Positions 8,209 to 15,412 of a DNA stretch of 64,000 bases are shown here, piece by piece. Under the pieces are notes generated by a model that worked only from the letters and a program-made list of their open reading frames with translations, made no database searches and was not told the DNA's origin. The position numbers and the translations under genes were made by a program. Numbering within the stretch: position 1 is the first letter of the stretch; the number at the start of each line of letters is the position of its first letter. Source of the stretch: JAHEJA01 sp965656445 (GTDB lineage: Bacteria; Pseudomonadota; Alphaproteobacteria; Rhodobacterales; Rhodobacteraceae); assembly GCA_965656445.1 (NCBI GenBank), contig CBFHKO010000001.1, forward strand, positions 620,001-684,000, read 5' to 3'.

Positions 8209-9335
8209 TATCGTGTCCTCATATTCTCAGGATTAAATACCATTTCAATATTTCGCCACTGGTCATATTTATCCAGCGGTAATTCAAATCCGTCTTTTTG
8301 ACAGCGTAATATCGCGCGTCTTGCGACTTGGAATGCGATTTCGACGGCATTCGCGCTTCCACTAGATGCCTCAATCAGGTTGATGCTACCCTGTTCAACG
8401 CGGCCCTCTTGATCAAGTGCCATTCCGACTGTGACTGTAATGTTGGCGGCTTCGCTGCCGACATCCACGACCCAGCATTGCTGAACAGCCAATCGCAATC
8501 CGCTCATTTCATTTGCGGTGAGCGCAGGGGCAGACGGCACAGATGCCGCTAATGCCGCCTCTAATGCCGCCATAACGGCCGCATCATCCTCTGTTGCCTT
8601 GGGTTCAGGGTCCGCTGTCTCAGCAACCTCTGCAGGCTCTGGAGTGTCTGGTTCAGGCTTGGGAGCCTCTGGACGTTTCGGGCGTGATGGCGGCCGAAAC
8701 GATGCACTTGGTGCACCGGTGCCTGTTTCCACAGCTTCTGTAATAATGGCGCTGCTTGCGGCCTCGGGGGCAGTTGCCTTTTCTTCCGCTTTAACAACCT
8801 CAGTCGTATCTGGTGTCGCGATCGCTTGATCTTGAACAATATCCGCAACATCAGACGCAGGCGCCTCAGGGGCAATTGGAACAGGGGCAACGCGATTTGC
8901 ATCAATTGGCTTATCATCGCCTGCGGTTGGCATCGTTTGAGGAATGTCGTCAGCTGGAACAGGCATTTCAACCGATTGATCGGCCACATCTGGAATTGGA
9001 ATATCCAGTGGTTCAGGCGCAATAGGAACAATTGGATCGTCAGGTTGCTCAATAGCCTCTGGAACAGGGGACGGATCGACTGTAGCATCCTGCGCGATTG
9101 TGACATCAGGGGCCTCATCGCTTGGCGCGCTGTCTGGTTGCTGAGGCATGTCATCCATAGCAAGGGGCGGCGCAAATTGAGCTTGCATCATTTCGAAATC
9201 ACTGGCGGAAATAATTGAAACCTGCGCCACATTTATATCTTGTGGCTTTGGTGAAAACATCCCACCAAATAGGGCCCAGCCAAGCAATCCAATATGCGCC
9301 CCGCCCGAGATATAATGCCCAATGTGCATGCTCAC
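8208..9335 (-). CDS. tolA: Tol-Pal protein TolA with an acidic Pro-rich linker
   Basis: TolA spans the periplasm from its N-terminal membrane anchor in the TolQR motor (about residues 8-28, hydrophobic with GLLGWALFGG) to TolB/Pal. It has 375 residues. The long middle region (about 45-275) is rich in Pro, Asp, Glu, Ala and Ile, unlike the Lys/Ala/Glu helical rod of enterobacterial TolA. The C-terminal domain (about 285-370, with LAVQQCWVVDVGSEAANITV and QVARRAILRCQ) matches the TolA/TonB C-terminal fold. The assignment rests on position between tolR and tolB plus these ends. Neighbouring genes are 2 bases away (tolR) or overlapping (tolB). Confidence 0.9.
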   Translation of the reverse strand: MSMHIGHYISGGAHIGLLGWALFGGMFSPKPQDINVAQVSIISASDFEMMQAQFAPPLAMDDMPQQPDSAPSDEAPDVTIAQDATVDPSPVPEAIEQPDDPIVPIAPEPLDIPIPDVADQSVEMPVPADDIPQTMPTAGDDKPIDANRVAPVPIAPEAPASDVADIVQDQAIATPDTTEVVKAEEKATAPEAASSAIITEAVETGTGAPSASFRPPSRPKRPEAPKPEPDTPEPAEVAETADPEPKATEDDAAVMAALEAALAASVPSAPALTANEMSGLRLAVQQCWVVDVGSEAANITVTVGMALDQEGRVEQGSINLIEASSGSANAVEIAFQVARRAILRCQKDGFELPLDKYDQWRNIEMVFNPENMRTR

Positions 9336-9337
9336 GC

Positions 9338-9799
9338 CTAATTGCCTTGCCCATTCAAAGCAGGGCCACCAACGTCCGTCACAAGCCCAATATTGGAAAA
9401 TCCTCCAGCATTCAAAGCCCCCATCACTTGGACAACTTGTTCATAGGCAATCGCGCCATCCGCTCTCAGGAACACGCGGTCATTGCTGCGCTCCGCAGCG
9501 ATTGCCCGCAATTTTGACACCAAGTCATCGCGCGCGATTTGTGTTTCCTGAATAGAAATCATGCCATCACTGGTAATCGAAATTGTCAGCGGCTCTTCGG
9601 CATCTGTTGGCAAAGCATTCGCCGCCGTCTTCGGCAATTCAAGCGGCACGCCAACCGTCAGCATAGGCGCGGACACCATAAAAATAATCAACAGAACCAG
9701 CATCACATCAACAAACGGTGTGACATTGATTTCGGCCATTGGGCGGTTGCGCGATCGCCTCCGCCCTTTTCCAGATTTTTGCGGTAATGACGCCCCCAT
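9338..9799 (-). CDS. tolR: Tol-Pal protein TolR
   Basis: TolR is an ExbD/TolR-family inner-membrane protein that couples proton flow with TolQ. It has 153 residues with one membrane helix near 28-48. The essential membrane Asp is in INVTPFVDVMLVLLIIF. The periplasmic domain follows. An unusually basic N-terminus (KSGKGRRRSRNR) precedes the helix and faces the cytoplasm. It is separated from tolQ by one base. Confidence 0.96.
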   Translation of the reverse strand: MGASLPQKSGKGRRRSRNRPMAEINVTPFVDVMLVLLIIFMVSAPMLTVGVPLELPKTAANALPTDAEEPLTISITSDGMISIQETQIARDDLVSKLRAIAAERSNDRVFLRADGAIAYEQVVQVMGALNAGGFSNIGLVTDVGGPALNGQGN

Positions 9800-9800
9800 C

Positions 9801-10496
9801 TTAGCTATCCAACTGACGGCTCAGGATGGTGGAAAATTCATCCGCAAAGCTTTCGTATCCTGCGATAATGCGATCACTATCATTGCTCAGCTTGTTATAG
9901 AAAATCACAGCTGGAATCGCGGCCAACAATCCTAATCCAGTGGCAAGCAAAGCCTCCGCAATACCGGGGGCAACCACGGCCAAATTTGTGTTCTGTTGTT
10001 CGGCAATTTCGATAAAGGCATTCATGATACCCCAAACGGTTCCGAACAATCCAATAAACGGCGTCGTCGAGCCAATTGTTGCCAAAACCGTTAATCCAGA
10101 CTGAAGGTTATCGGCTTCTTTCGTTACCGCCACATCCATGGACCGCTCAATGCGCGATTGTGCACCTGCGATTAATCCGCCATCCTGACGGTGACTGCGA
10201 TCCCACTCAAACATCCCTGCCGCAAAAACGCGCTCAGATCGTCCCGAGGGTTCAGGGCCGAGTTGTCGATAGAGCTCATCCAAAGGCTCTCCTGACCAAA
10301 AGGCGCGATCAAAATCAGCGGCCTCTTTGCGTGCATTGCGCAAGGCAATGGATCGCTGAACAATAATGGACCATGACCAAAATGAGGCCACGATCAACAT
10401 GATCATAACGAGTTTAACGGTAAATGTCGCACGTGCGAATAAGGCCCAGAAAGAGAAATCAATCTCTTGTGCCATGGCCAGCGTCTCTGCTTCCAT
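9801..10496 (-). CDS. tolQ: Tol-Pal protein TolQ
   Basis: TolQ is the ExbB/MotA-like inner-membrane proton-channel subunit of the Tol-Pal complex. It has 231 residues with three membrane segments (about 13-38, 135-160 and 170-195). The family signature GLFGTVWGIMNAF and the pore-lining LLATGLGLLAAIPAVIFYN are present. A second in-frame ATG seven codons in (at 10475) is an alternative start. The 111-base gap upstream holds a palindrome and may carry a promoter separate from ybgC. Confidence 0.96.
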   Translation of the reverse strand: MEAETLAMAQEIDFSFWALFARATFTVKLVMIMLIVASFWSWSIIVQRSIALRNARKEAADFDRAFWSGEPLDELYRQLGPEPSGRSERVFAAGMFEWDRSHRQDGGLIAGAQSRIERSMDVAVTKEADNLQSGLTVLATIGSTTPFIGLFGTVWGIMNAFIEIAEQQNTNLAVVAPGIAEALLATGLGLLAAIPAVIFYNKLSNDSDRIIAGYESFADEFSTILSRQLDS

Positions 10497-10515
10497 AATA
10501 ACTGCTCTTTGTTTG

Positions 10516-10528
10516 GCCGATCATCGGC
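10516..10528. promoter_or_regulatory. Palindrome GCCGAT-C-ATCGGC upstream of tolQ
   Basis: A perfect inverted repeat with 6-base arms and a single central base lies about 20 bases before the tolQ start codon. It could be an operator or a small hairpin close to the ribosome-binding region. Low confidence without comparative data. Confidence 0.25.
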
Positions 10529-10607
10529 TCTTGTTTTCTTACTTCCTTAACTCAGATTCACAAAAAAACCAAGGAATATAGAAATCACGAAGAGTTGAGC
10601 CGCCGCT

Positions 10608-10994
10608 TCACGCAAGAAATTGCCGAAAAACCGAAGGAAGCCGCGTTGGTTTCCCGTTTTCCGTCATCGCAACAAGCGTCACATCCGCCTGAAACACAAC
10701 ATCACTTTCGCGGCGAACGATCTGCTCTAGGATGATCCGCGCTGGTGAGAGAGATTTCATTTCTGTTGTGATTGTGAGCTCATCATCAAAGACTGCAGAG
10801 CGCAAATAATCGGCCTCAACGCGACGCACAGCAAAGACAATTCCGTCTTCGTCTTTGAGTTTGCCTTGATCCACACCAAGGCTGCGGACCCACTCACTGC
10901 GCGCGCGCTCAATGAATTTCAAATAATTGGCGTAATAGACAATGCCCGCCATATCGGTGTCTTCATAATATACGAGGCAGGTGAAACTATGCAT
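10608..10994 (-). CDS. ybgC: Acyl-CoA thioester hydrolase YbgC
   Basis: YbgC is a hotdog-fold thioesterase usually encoded at the head of the tol-pal cluster and linked to acyl-CoA or acyl-ACP hydrolysis at the inner membrane. It has 128 residues with the 4-hydroxybenzoyl-CoA thioesterase-type motif YYEDTDMAGIVYYANYLKF near residues 9-27, including the catalytic Asp. It starts 2 bases after the stop of the preceding unknown gene. The gap to tolQ is 111 bases. Confidence 0.93.
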   Translation of the reverse strand: MHSFTCLVYYEDTDMAGIVYYANYLKFIERARSEWVRSLGVDQGKLKDEDGIVFAVRRVEADYLRSAVFDDELTITTEMKSLSPARIILEQIVRRESDVVFQADVTLVAMTENGKPTRLPSVFRQFLA

Positions 10995-10996
10995 CT

Positions 10997-11629
10997 CTAG
11001 TTCTCTCGCTTTACTGCGACGCGCGCGGCCAATCGCAAGGCATGCGAGGCATCATTTGCAACGGCGGGCATAACAGGATCATAGGCCGCTTGAATAAGGT
11101 TGGACACGTCAGGACGCAACAAGACTGCGCCGCTTTCCGTTTGCCCCAATGGCGATTGTCCCCGAAAAGCCTTATCGGACCAAAGCAGCACTGATTGAAC
11201 GATTTGAGACAAGGCAAGTGTCTCAGCAGGCACATCGGATAAATGCTGATCCATCCGCAAAAACACGAAACAGGCCTTTATCGCCCCCTGCTCATCAAAG
11301 CGGAAAATGCGGTATTGATTGGCATCCGCCTCTTTCAACCTTGCAACCAAAGGCGCCAAATCTGGAACCAAACGATCCAAATCTGGCACGTCCAATAACT
11401 CATCCCAGTCCAAAAAGAAAAACATCATGAGGTTTGACCCCAGCTCGGGATCCGTCTCAGCCAATTGATGACCGCTCAACACCATCACCGCCTCAAGCGC
11501 CCCTTTGACAACGCCGATCGTGTCATCAGTCACACCAAACACAATCGGCGCAATAGGTCTGCCCCAACGGGCAAAGGCATATTCCCCAGAGCTTCGGGTA
11601 AATAGGGATGTGATTTCGTCAGCTGTCAT
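10997..11629 (-). CDS. Conserved hypothetical protein between ruvB and ybgC
   Basis: I do not recognise a family. The ATG at 11629 is preceded by GAGGTG at a good distance and gives 210 residues; an in-frame ATG 11 codons upstream (11662) is less likely. The protein is soluble, without a signal peptide or membrane segment. It is rich in hydrophobic and acidic residues (MMFFFLDWDELLDVPDLD) and has a C-terminal helical part with many Ala/Arg. It sits in an operon-like row with ruvB upstream and ybgC 2 bases downstream, so co-transcription with the Tol-Pal genes is likely. Normal codon usage and the tight spacing support a real gene. Confidence 0.75.
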   Translation of the reverse strand: MTADEITSLFTRSSGEYAFARWGRPIAPIVFGVTDDTIGVVKGALEAVMVLSGHQLAETDPELGSNLMMFFFLDWDELLDVPDLDRLVPDLAPLVARLKEADANQYRIFRFDEQGAIKACFVFLRMDQHLSDVPAETLALSQIVQSVLLWSDKAFRGQSPLGQTESGAVLLRPDVSNLIQAAYDPVMPAVANDASHALRLAARVAVKREN

Positions 11630-11689
11630 CAAAGCACCTCGTCGTTGAGGATCTCGTATCAAGGAACAGACTGCTTTTCAAACCCCTGA

Positions 11690-11722
11690 CATCATCTTTG
11701 CTAAAAATACTCCCGCCGGAGG
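11690..11722 (-). terminator. Terminator-like motif after ruvB (GCCTCCGGCGGGAGTATTTTT)
   Basis: Ten bases after the ruvB stop, the minus strand reads a short GC-rich hairpin (CTCC/GGAG with a GGCG loop) followed by TATTTTTAGC and then AAAGATGATG. The GAGTATTT...AAAGATGA part also occurs after gcrA at 23551-23573. From memory, similar 3' motifs are frequent in Rhodobacteraceae genomes. The hairpin is short, so partial read-through into the next gene is expected. Confidence 0.5.
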
Positions 11723-11731
11723 CATGCACGA

Positions 11732-12751
11732 TTAATCGAACAAACCCCCTTGGGTTTTGGGCGGTGTCATACCCAAATGATCCCACGCACGCTGTGACAA
11801 CATGCGACCGCGTGGGGTGCGTTGAACCATACCTTGCTGCAACAAATACGGCTCAATCACCTCTTCCAAGGCATCGCGGCTTTCTGACAGGGCCGCGCTC
11901 ATTGTTTCGATCCCAACGGGACCCCCTGCATAATGCTCGGCTATAAGGCGCAAATACCGACGATCCGCGCCATCAAGTCCGAGCTTATCAACACCCAAAC
12001 GTGTCAAAGCATGATCTGCCAAGGCTTGCGTCACGACGCCATCCCCTTCGACAACCGCAAAATCCACCACACGCCGCAAAAGCCGTCCTGCGATCCGTGG
12101 CGTTCCTCTTGCCCTCTTCGCAATCTCGCGCGCGCCGCCTTCATCCGCAGGCGCTCCTAGTTTTCGGGCATTTCGCGACACAATCTCAAAAAGATCAGAC
12201 TCTGTGTAAAATTGCAACCGCGTTGGAATGCCGAAGCGATCACGAAGCGGCGTCGTCAACAGCCCAAGCCGTGTCGTTGCACCGACAAGGGTAAAAGGCT
12301 GTAGTTCAATGCGGACCGTCCGCGCAGCTGGCCCTTCGCCAATGACCAAGTCCAGCTCGAAATCCTCGAGCGCGGGATAGAGCACTTCTTCAACGACGGG
12401 ATTCAAGCGGTGTATTTCGTCGATAAACAACACATCGCGCGCCTCAAGGTTGGTCAAAATCGCCGCCAAATCCCCTGCTTTTGCCAAAACGGGACCAGAA
12501 GTCATGCGAAAATTCACACCCAACTCACGGCTCATAATCTGCGCAAGTGTCGTTTTCCCCAAACCAGGTGGGCCATAAAACAAGGTGTGATCCATCGCTT
12601 CACCGCGCTGACGTGCCGATTGGATGAACACCTTGAGGTTTGCGCGCGCCTCCTCTTGGCCGATAAATTCATCCAAGCCTTGCGGACGCAAGGCGCGATC
12701 ATTGTCTTCGGGCATGGGTGCCGCGCGCATCATTGGATCTGGATCACTCAT
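11732..12751 (-). CDS. ruvB: Holliday junction branch-migration ATPase RuvB
   Basis: RuvB is the hexameric AAA+ motor that drives Holliday junction branch migration with RuvA. It has 339 residues. Walker A is GPPGLGKTT near residues 61-69, Walker B is LFIDEIHR near 110, and a winged-helix DNA-binding domain is at the C-terminus (RTPRGRMLSQRAWDHLG). It is 3 bases from the ruvA stop and overlaps nothing. The ruvC-ruvA-ruvB order is complete. Confidence 0.98.
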   Translation of the reverse strand: MSDPDPMMRAAPMPEDNDRALRPQGLDEFIGQEEARANLKVFIQSARQRGEAMDHTLFYGPPGLGKTTLAQIMSRELGVNFRMTSGPVLAKAGDLAAILTNLEARDVLFIDEIHRLNPVVEEVLYPALEDFELDLVIGEGPAARTVRIELQPFTLVGATTRLGLLTTPLRDRFGIPTRLQFYTESDLFEIVSRNARKLGAPADEGGAREIAKRARGTPRIAGRLLRRVVDFAVVEGDGVVTQALADHALTRLGVDKLGLDGADRRYLRLIAEHYAGGPVGIETMSAALSESRDALEEVIEPYLLQQGMVQRTPRGRMLSQRAWDHLGMTPPKTQGGLFD

Positions 12752-12754
12752 ACC

Positions 12755-13453
12755 TTAGTCCTTTGGCGCCAATAATTTCAAAGCGGCCCTAATCAAATCA
12801 GATGTTCCCGCATCGGGCAACTCACCCTGTGCCGTTGCCACTGCACTTGCGGCTTCGCTCGGAGAGTAGCCCAAGTTTTGCAACGCCGACAATGCTTCTG
12901 ATTGGGCGGAGGCGGAGGCAGGCCTTGGTTTTGGTGTCACCTTTTTATTCGGCGCGGGTTGCGGTGATACTGTGGCCGTATCCGCATCATCAACGACTTG
13001 GTCCTGATGCATGTCCAAGGTATCCCCGAGCTGACCCGCCATCGCCATAACGCTGGGAGCCTTATCTTTGAGGTCAAGGACAACACGTTGCGCCGTTTTG
13101 GGACCAATCCCTTTTGCGGCTTTGACAGCGTTCCAATCTTCTAAAGCGATTGCACGGCTCACCCCATCAGGCCCAAGCGTGCCCAAAATTGCAAGAGAGG
13201 CCTTTGCACCGACACCTTGCACGCTCATCAAGAGGCGATGCCATTCCTTTTCCACCAAAGAGGTAAAGCCAAAGAGCTGCAACAGGTCTTCGCGCACCAA
13301 TAAATCAGTGTAAAGGGAGATGACTTCGCCAGAGCGTGGCAGCGCCATTAATGTGCGCTCAGTACAATAAACGACATAGCCGACGCCTTGGACATCCAAG
13401 AGAATGTGGTCTTCTGCACGATAATCGACGCGCCCTGTTAATTTACCAATCAT
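12755..13453 (-). CDS. ruvA: Holliday junction branch-migration protein RuvA
   Basis: RuvA binds the four-way junction as a tetramer and loads RuvB. It has 232 residues. The N-terminal OB-fold starts MIGKLTGRVDY. Two helix-hairpin-helix motifs follow (VQGVGAKASLAIL and AKGIGPKTAQRVVLDL). A linker of about 45 residues rich in Pro, Lys and Ala is longer than in E. coli. The C-terminal RuvB-binding domain includes ALSALQNLGYSPSEA. Its ATG overlaps the ruvC stop by 4 bases. Confidence 0.97.
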   Translation of the reverse strand: MIGKLTGRVDYRAEDHILLDVQGVGYVVYCTERTLMALPRSGEVISLYTDLLVREDLLQLFGFTSLVEKEWHRLLMSVQGVGAKASLAILGTLGPDGVSRAIALEDWNAVKAAKGIGPKTAQRVVLDLKDKAPSVMAMAGQLGDTLDMHQDQVVDDADTATVSPQPAPNKKVTPKPRPASASAQSEALSALQNLGYSPSEAASAVATAQGELPDAGTSDLIRAALKLLAPKD

Positions 13454-13956
13454 AATCCCGCCTTTGCCAATGCTTGCCCTAGTCTATCCGCCGACCGCGC
13501 AAAGTGGGCATGACACAATGCAATAGCAAGCGCATCTGCGGCATCCGCCCCCGCGATCTGCACTCCTGGCATTTGCAAGCGAACCATATGATCAATCTGC
13601 GCTTTGTCAGCATGACCTACGCCAACAACAGTCTTTTTGACCTGATTGGGCGCATATTCAGCGACATCCAATCCAGCCTGCGCTGGAACCAAGAGGGCGA
13701 TACCGCGCGCTTGACCCAATTTAAGCGTGGCAACCGCATCTTTGTTGACGAAGGTTTGCTCAACCGCCGCTGTTTCAGGGGCATATCTTGCAAGAACGTC
13801 ACTCAGCTGCCCATGCAGAGACAATAACCTCTGCGCCAAATCTGTTCCCTTTGAGTGGCAAATTCCATTTGCAACGTGACTGATTCGGCTTCCTTCGACG
13901 TCAATAACGCCCCAACCCATATTCCTCAGACCAGGATCGATCCCTAAAACGCGCAT
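13450..13956 (-). CDS. ruvC: Holliday junction endonuclease RuvC
   Basis: RuvC is the dimeric resolvase that nicks Holliday junctions symmetrically. It has 168 residues. The RNase H-like fold carries acidic residues in the LGIDPGLRNMGWG start, AVEQTFVNKD near residue 67, and DAADALAIALCHAH near 140. It heads the ruvCAB operon. A near-consensus LexA-type site lies 35 bases upstream of its start. Confidence 0.97.
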   Translation of the reverse strand: MRVLGIDPGLRNMGWGVIDVEGSRISHVANGICHSKGTDLAQRLLSLHGQLSDVLARYAPETAAVEQTFVNKDAVATLKLGQARGIALLVPAQAGLDVAEYAPNQVKKTVVGVGHADKAQIDHMVRLQMPGVQIAGADAADALAIALCHAHFARSADRLGQALAKAGL

Positions 13957-14238
13957 GCTCTGTGCCTATTATTGTTTTTTTACAGCACTAGCACGAAAGG
14001 TGAACAAAAGCCAATTATAAAACGTTTCAATCGTATTCGACATCTCGACATTCAATTGCGACAGACCTGATGATACTTTCCCGACAAAACGCCAATATTG
14101 GTCATAAAAATATGGGCTATTTGATCCCCTCAGACCCATGCAATGCGGGCATAGATGCAATGCAAAATGCACAATTGTCATTGTGACAAAGCGGCCCTAA
14201 GTGAGCCTTAGACTTCAACGCTTTCTAGGATTAGAAAA
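13957..14238. other. Divergent intergenic region ruvC / DUF1127 gene
   Basis: These 282 bases separate the divergent ruvC and DUF1127 genes and should hold both promoters. Visible elements are the LexA-like site (13991-14005) and an inverted repeat TTGTCA-TTG-TGACAA at 14175-14189, about 50 bases before the DUF1127 start. A 70-codon open frame on the minus strand (13969-14181) has no ribosome-binding site or recognisable domain, so I do not call it a gene. Confidence 0.6.
13991..14005. promoter_or_regulatory. Candidate LexA (SOS) box upstream of ruvC
   Basis: The plus strand reads GCAC-GAAAGGT-GAAC (GTTC-N7-GTGC on the ruvC strand). This matches 7 of the 8 defined bases of the alphaproteobacterial LexA box GAAC-N7-GAAC. 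It lies 35-49 bases before the ruvC start, where a repressor would block transcription. SOS control of ruvCAB is known in other bacteria; here it is inferred from the site alone. Confidence 0.35.
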
Positions 14239-14439
14239 ATGGCCGCAATTAACACAAACATCGCGTACTCTGCACCCGCACGCAAAATTAACGTTCTCGC
14301 TTCTGTCGTCTCAGCGTTTCACGCTTGGAACGACGCACGTTCAACACGTAAGTCTCTTAATGCTTTGACTGATCGTGAATTGGCAGACATCGGTTTGTGC
14401 CGTGGCGACATCGAAGATGTTGCAACACGCACATACTAA
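14239..14439 (+). CDS. Small DUF1127 (YjiS-like) protein
   Basis: The protein has 66 residues, with the DUF1127 domain at about 28-62: a Trp/Arg segment FHAWNDARSTRKSLNALT followed by the signature DRELADIGLCRGDIEDVA. AGGA lies about 9 bases before the ATG. DUF1127 proteins are small Arg-rich proteins; some in Rhodobacter and Agrobacterium bind RNA or affect stress responses and phosphate or carbon metabolism. The gene is monocistronic, with an inverted repeat upstream and a strong terminator 30 bases downstream. A short transcript of this kind could also be a source of small RNA. The role here is not determined. Confidence 0.9.
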   Translation: MAAINTNIAYSAPARKINVLASVVSAFHAWNDARSTRKSLNALTDRELADIGLCRGDIEDVATRTY

Positions 14440-14468
14440 TTTTTCGACCTCTCCCCCGTCGGAAGATA

Positions 14469-14501
14469 GCCGTGTGATCTACATCACACGGCTTTTCTTT
14501 T
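14469..14501 (+). terminator. Strong Rho-independent terminator after the DUF1127 gene
   Basis: A 10-base perfect stem GCCGTGTGAT / ATCACACGGC with a 4-base loop (CTAC) is followed by TTTTCTTTT. It is a textbook intrinsic terminator on the plus strand, 30 bases after the stop codon. It lies just beyond the 3' end of prmA, which comes from the other side. Confidence 0.92.
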
Positions 14502-14512
14502 GCGCGACTTCC

Positions 14513-15382
14513 TTAAATACGGATCAACGTAAGCGCGGACCATTCGCCAATGTCGTCTCTATGATCCAAAGTGAACCCAGCACCCTGATAGCGATCAATG
14601 ATATCCTGCGCCTGTTCAACCAAGAGACCCGACAAAATCGCATAGCCACCGATGGCAATATGGCTCGCCATATCATCAGCCAAATCCATGAGCGGGCCTT
14701 TGAGGATATTGGCAAAAACCAAATCAAACGGAGCGCGTGCTGCAATATCCGGATGATCAAATCCAGCCGCCTCAACGCAATGGATCCGACCCTCTAATCC
14801 ATTGGCTTGCGCATTTGCCAAAGCCACATCAACGGCGACCTCATCAATATCAGAGGCGATCACCTGCTCAGGCCAAAGACGGGCCGCCCCCATCGCCAAA
14901 ACAGCCGTGCCACATCCGATGTCGGCCACGTTGTGCCCCTGAAACCCATTGCTAGCCAGTCGATCTAATGCCTTAAGACATCCCAAAGTCGTTCCATGAT
15001 GCCCTGTCCCAAAGGCCATAGCCGCCTCGATTAACAACGGCTCGCTCGTCTCTGGAACCTTGTCCGCGTCATGGCTTCCATAGACGAAAAACCGCCCCGC
15101 AACCACTGGGGACAGTTCACGCCGCACGTGCGACACCCAATCCGTTTCAGGAACCTCTGAAACAACAAAAGGTTTGGACCCAAAGGCCGCCGCCAAAAGG
15201 GCAAGCTCGGTTTCATCAGGTGCCTCAACGAAATAGGCGCCGACTTCCCAGAGGCCCGATCCATCTTCTAATTCATAGACCCCGATGCCCGTCGGCTCTG
15301 GGATCATGTTTTCCATCGCAAGCCCCATTTGTTCCGCAGGCTCCTTGCCTGTGAGGGTCGTAATTGCGCTATAGGTCGTCAT
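14513..15382 (-). CDS. prmA: Ribosomal protein L11 methyltransferase PrmA
   Basis: PrmA methylates lysines and the N-terminus of ribosomal protein L11 using S-adenosylmethionine. It has 289 residues. An N-terminal substrate-recognition domain (about 1-100) is followed by the methyltransferase domain, with AFGTGHHGTTLGCL near residue 140 and the SAM motif VADIGCGTAVLAMGAARL near 165. NILKGPLMDLA is the catalytic-loop region. It is about 30 bases downstream of the MFS gene on the same strand. Confidence 0.95.
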   Translation of the reverse strand: MTTYSAITTLTGKEPAEQMGLAMENMIPEPTGIGVYELEDGSGLWEVGAYFVEAPDETELALLAAAFGSKPFVVSEVPETDWVSHVRRELSPVVAGRFFVYGSHDADKVPETSEPLLIEAAMAFGTGHHGTTLGCLKALDRLASNGFQGHNVADIGCGTAVLAMGAARLWPEQVIASDIDEVAVDVALANAQANGLEGRIHCVEAAGFDHPDIAARAPFDLVFANILKGPLMDLADDMASHIAIGGYAILSGLLVEQAQDIIDRYQGAGFTLDHRDDIGEWSALTLIRI

Positions 15383-15412
15383 TCGGAATCTCCGCTGTTT
15401 ACTTGTGGCACA

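Noticed and set aside
13969..14181. 70-codon open frame on the minus strand just upstream of ruvC
   Set aside because: No ribosome-binding site, no recognisable domain, and it would cover the promoter and LexA-like site of ruvC. Likely chance.
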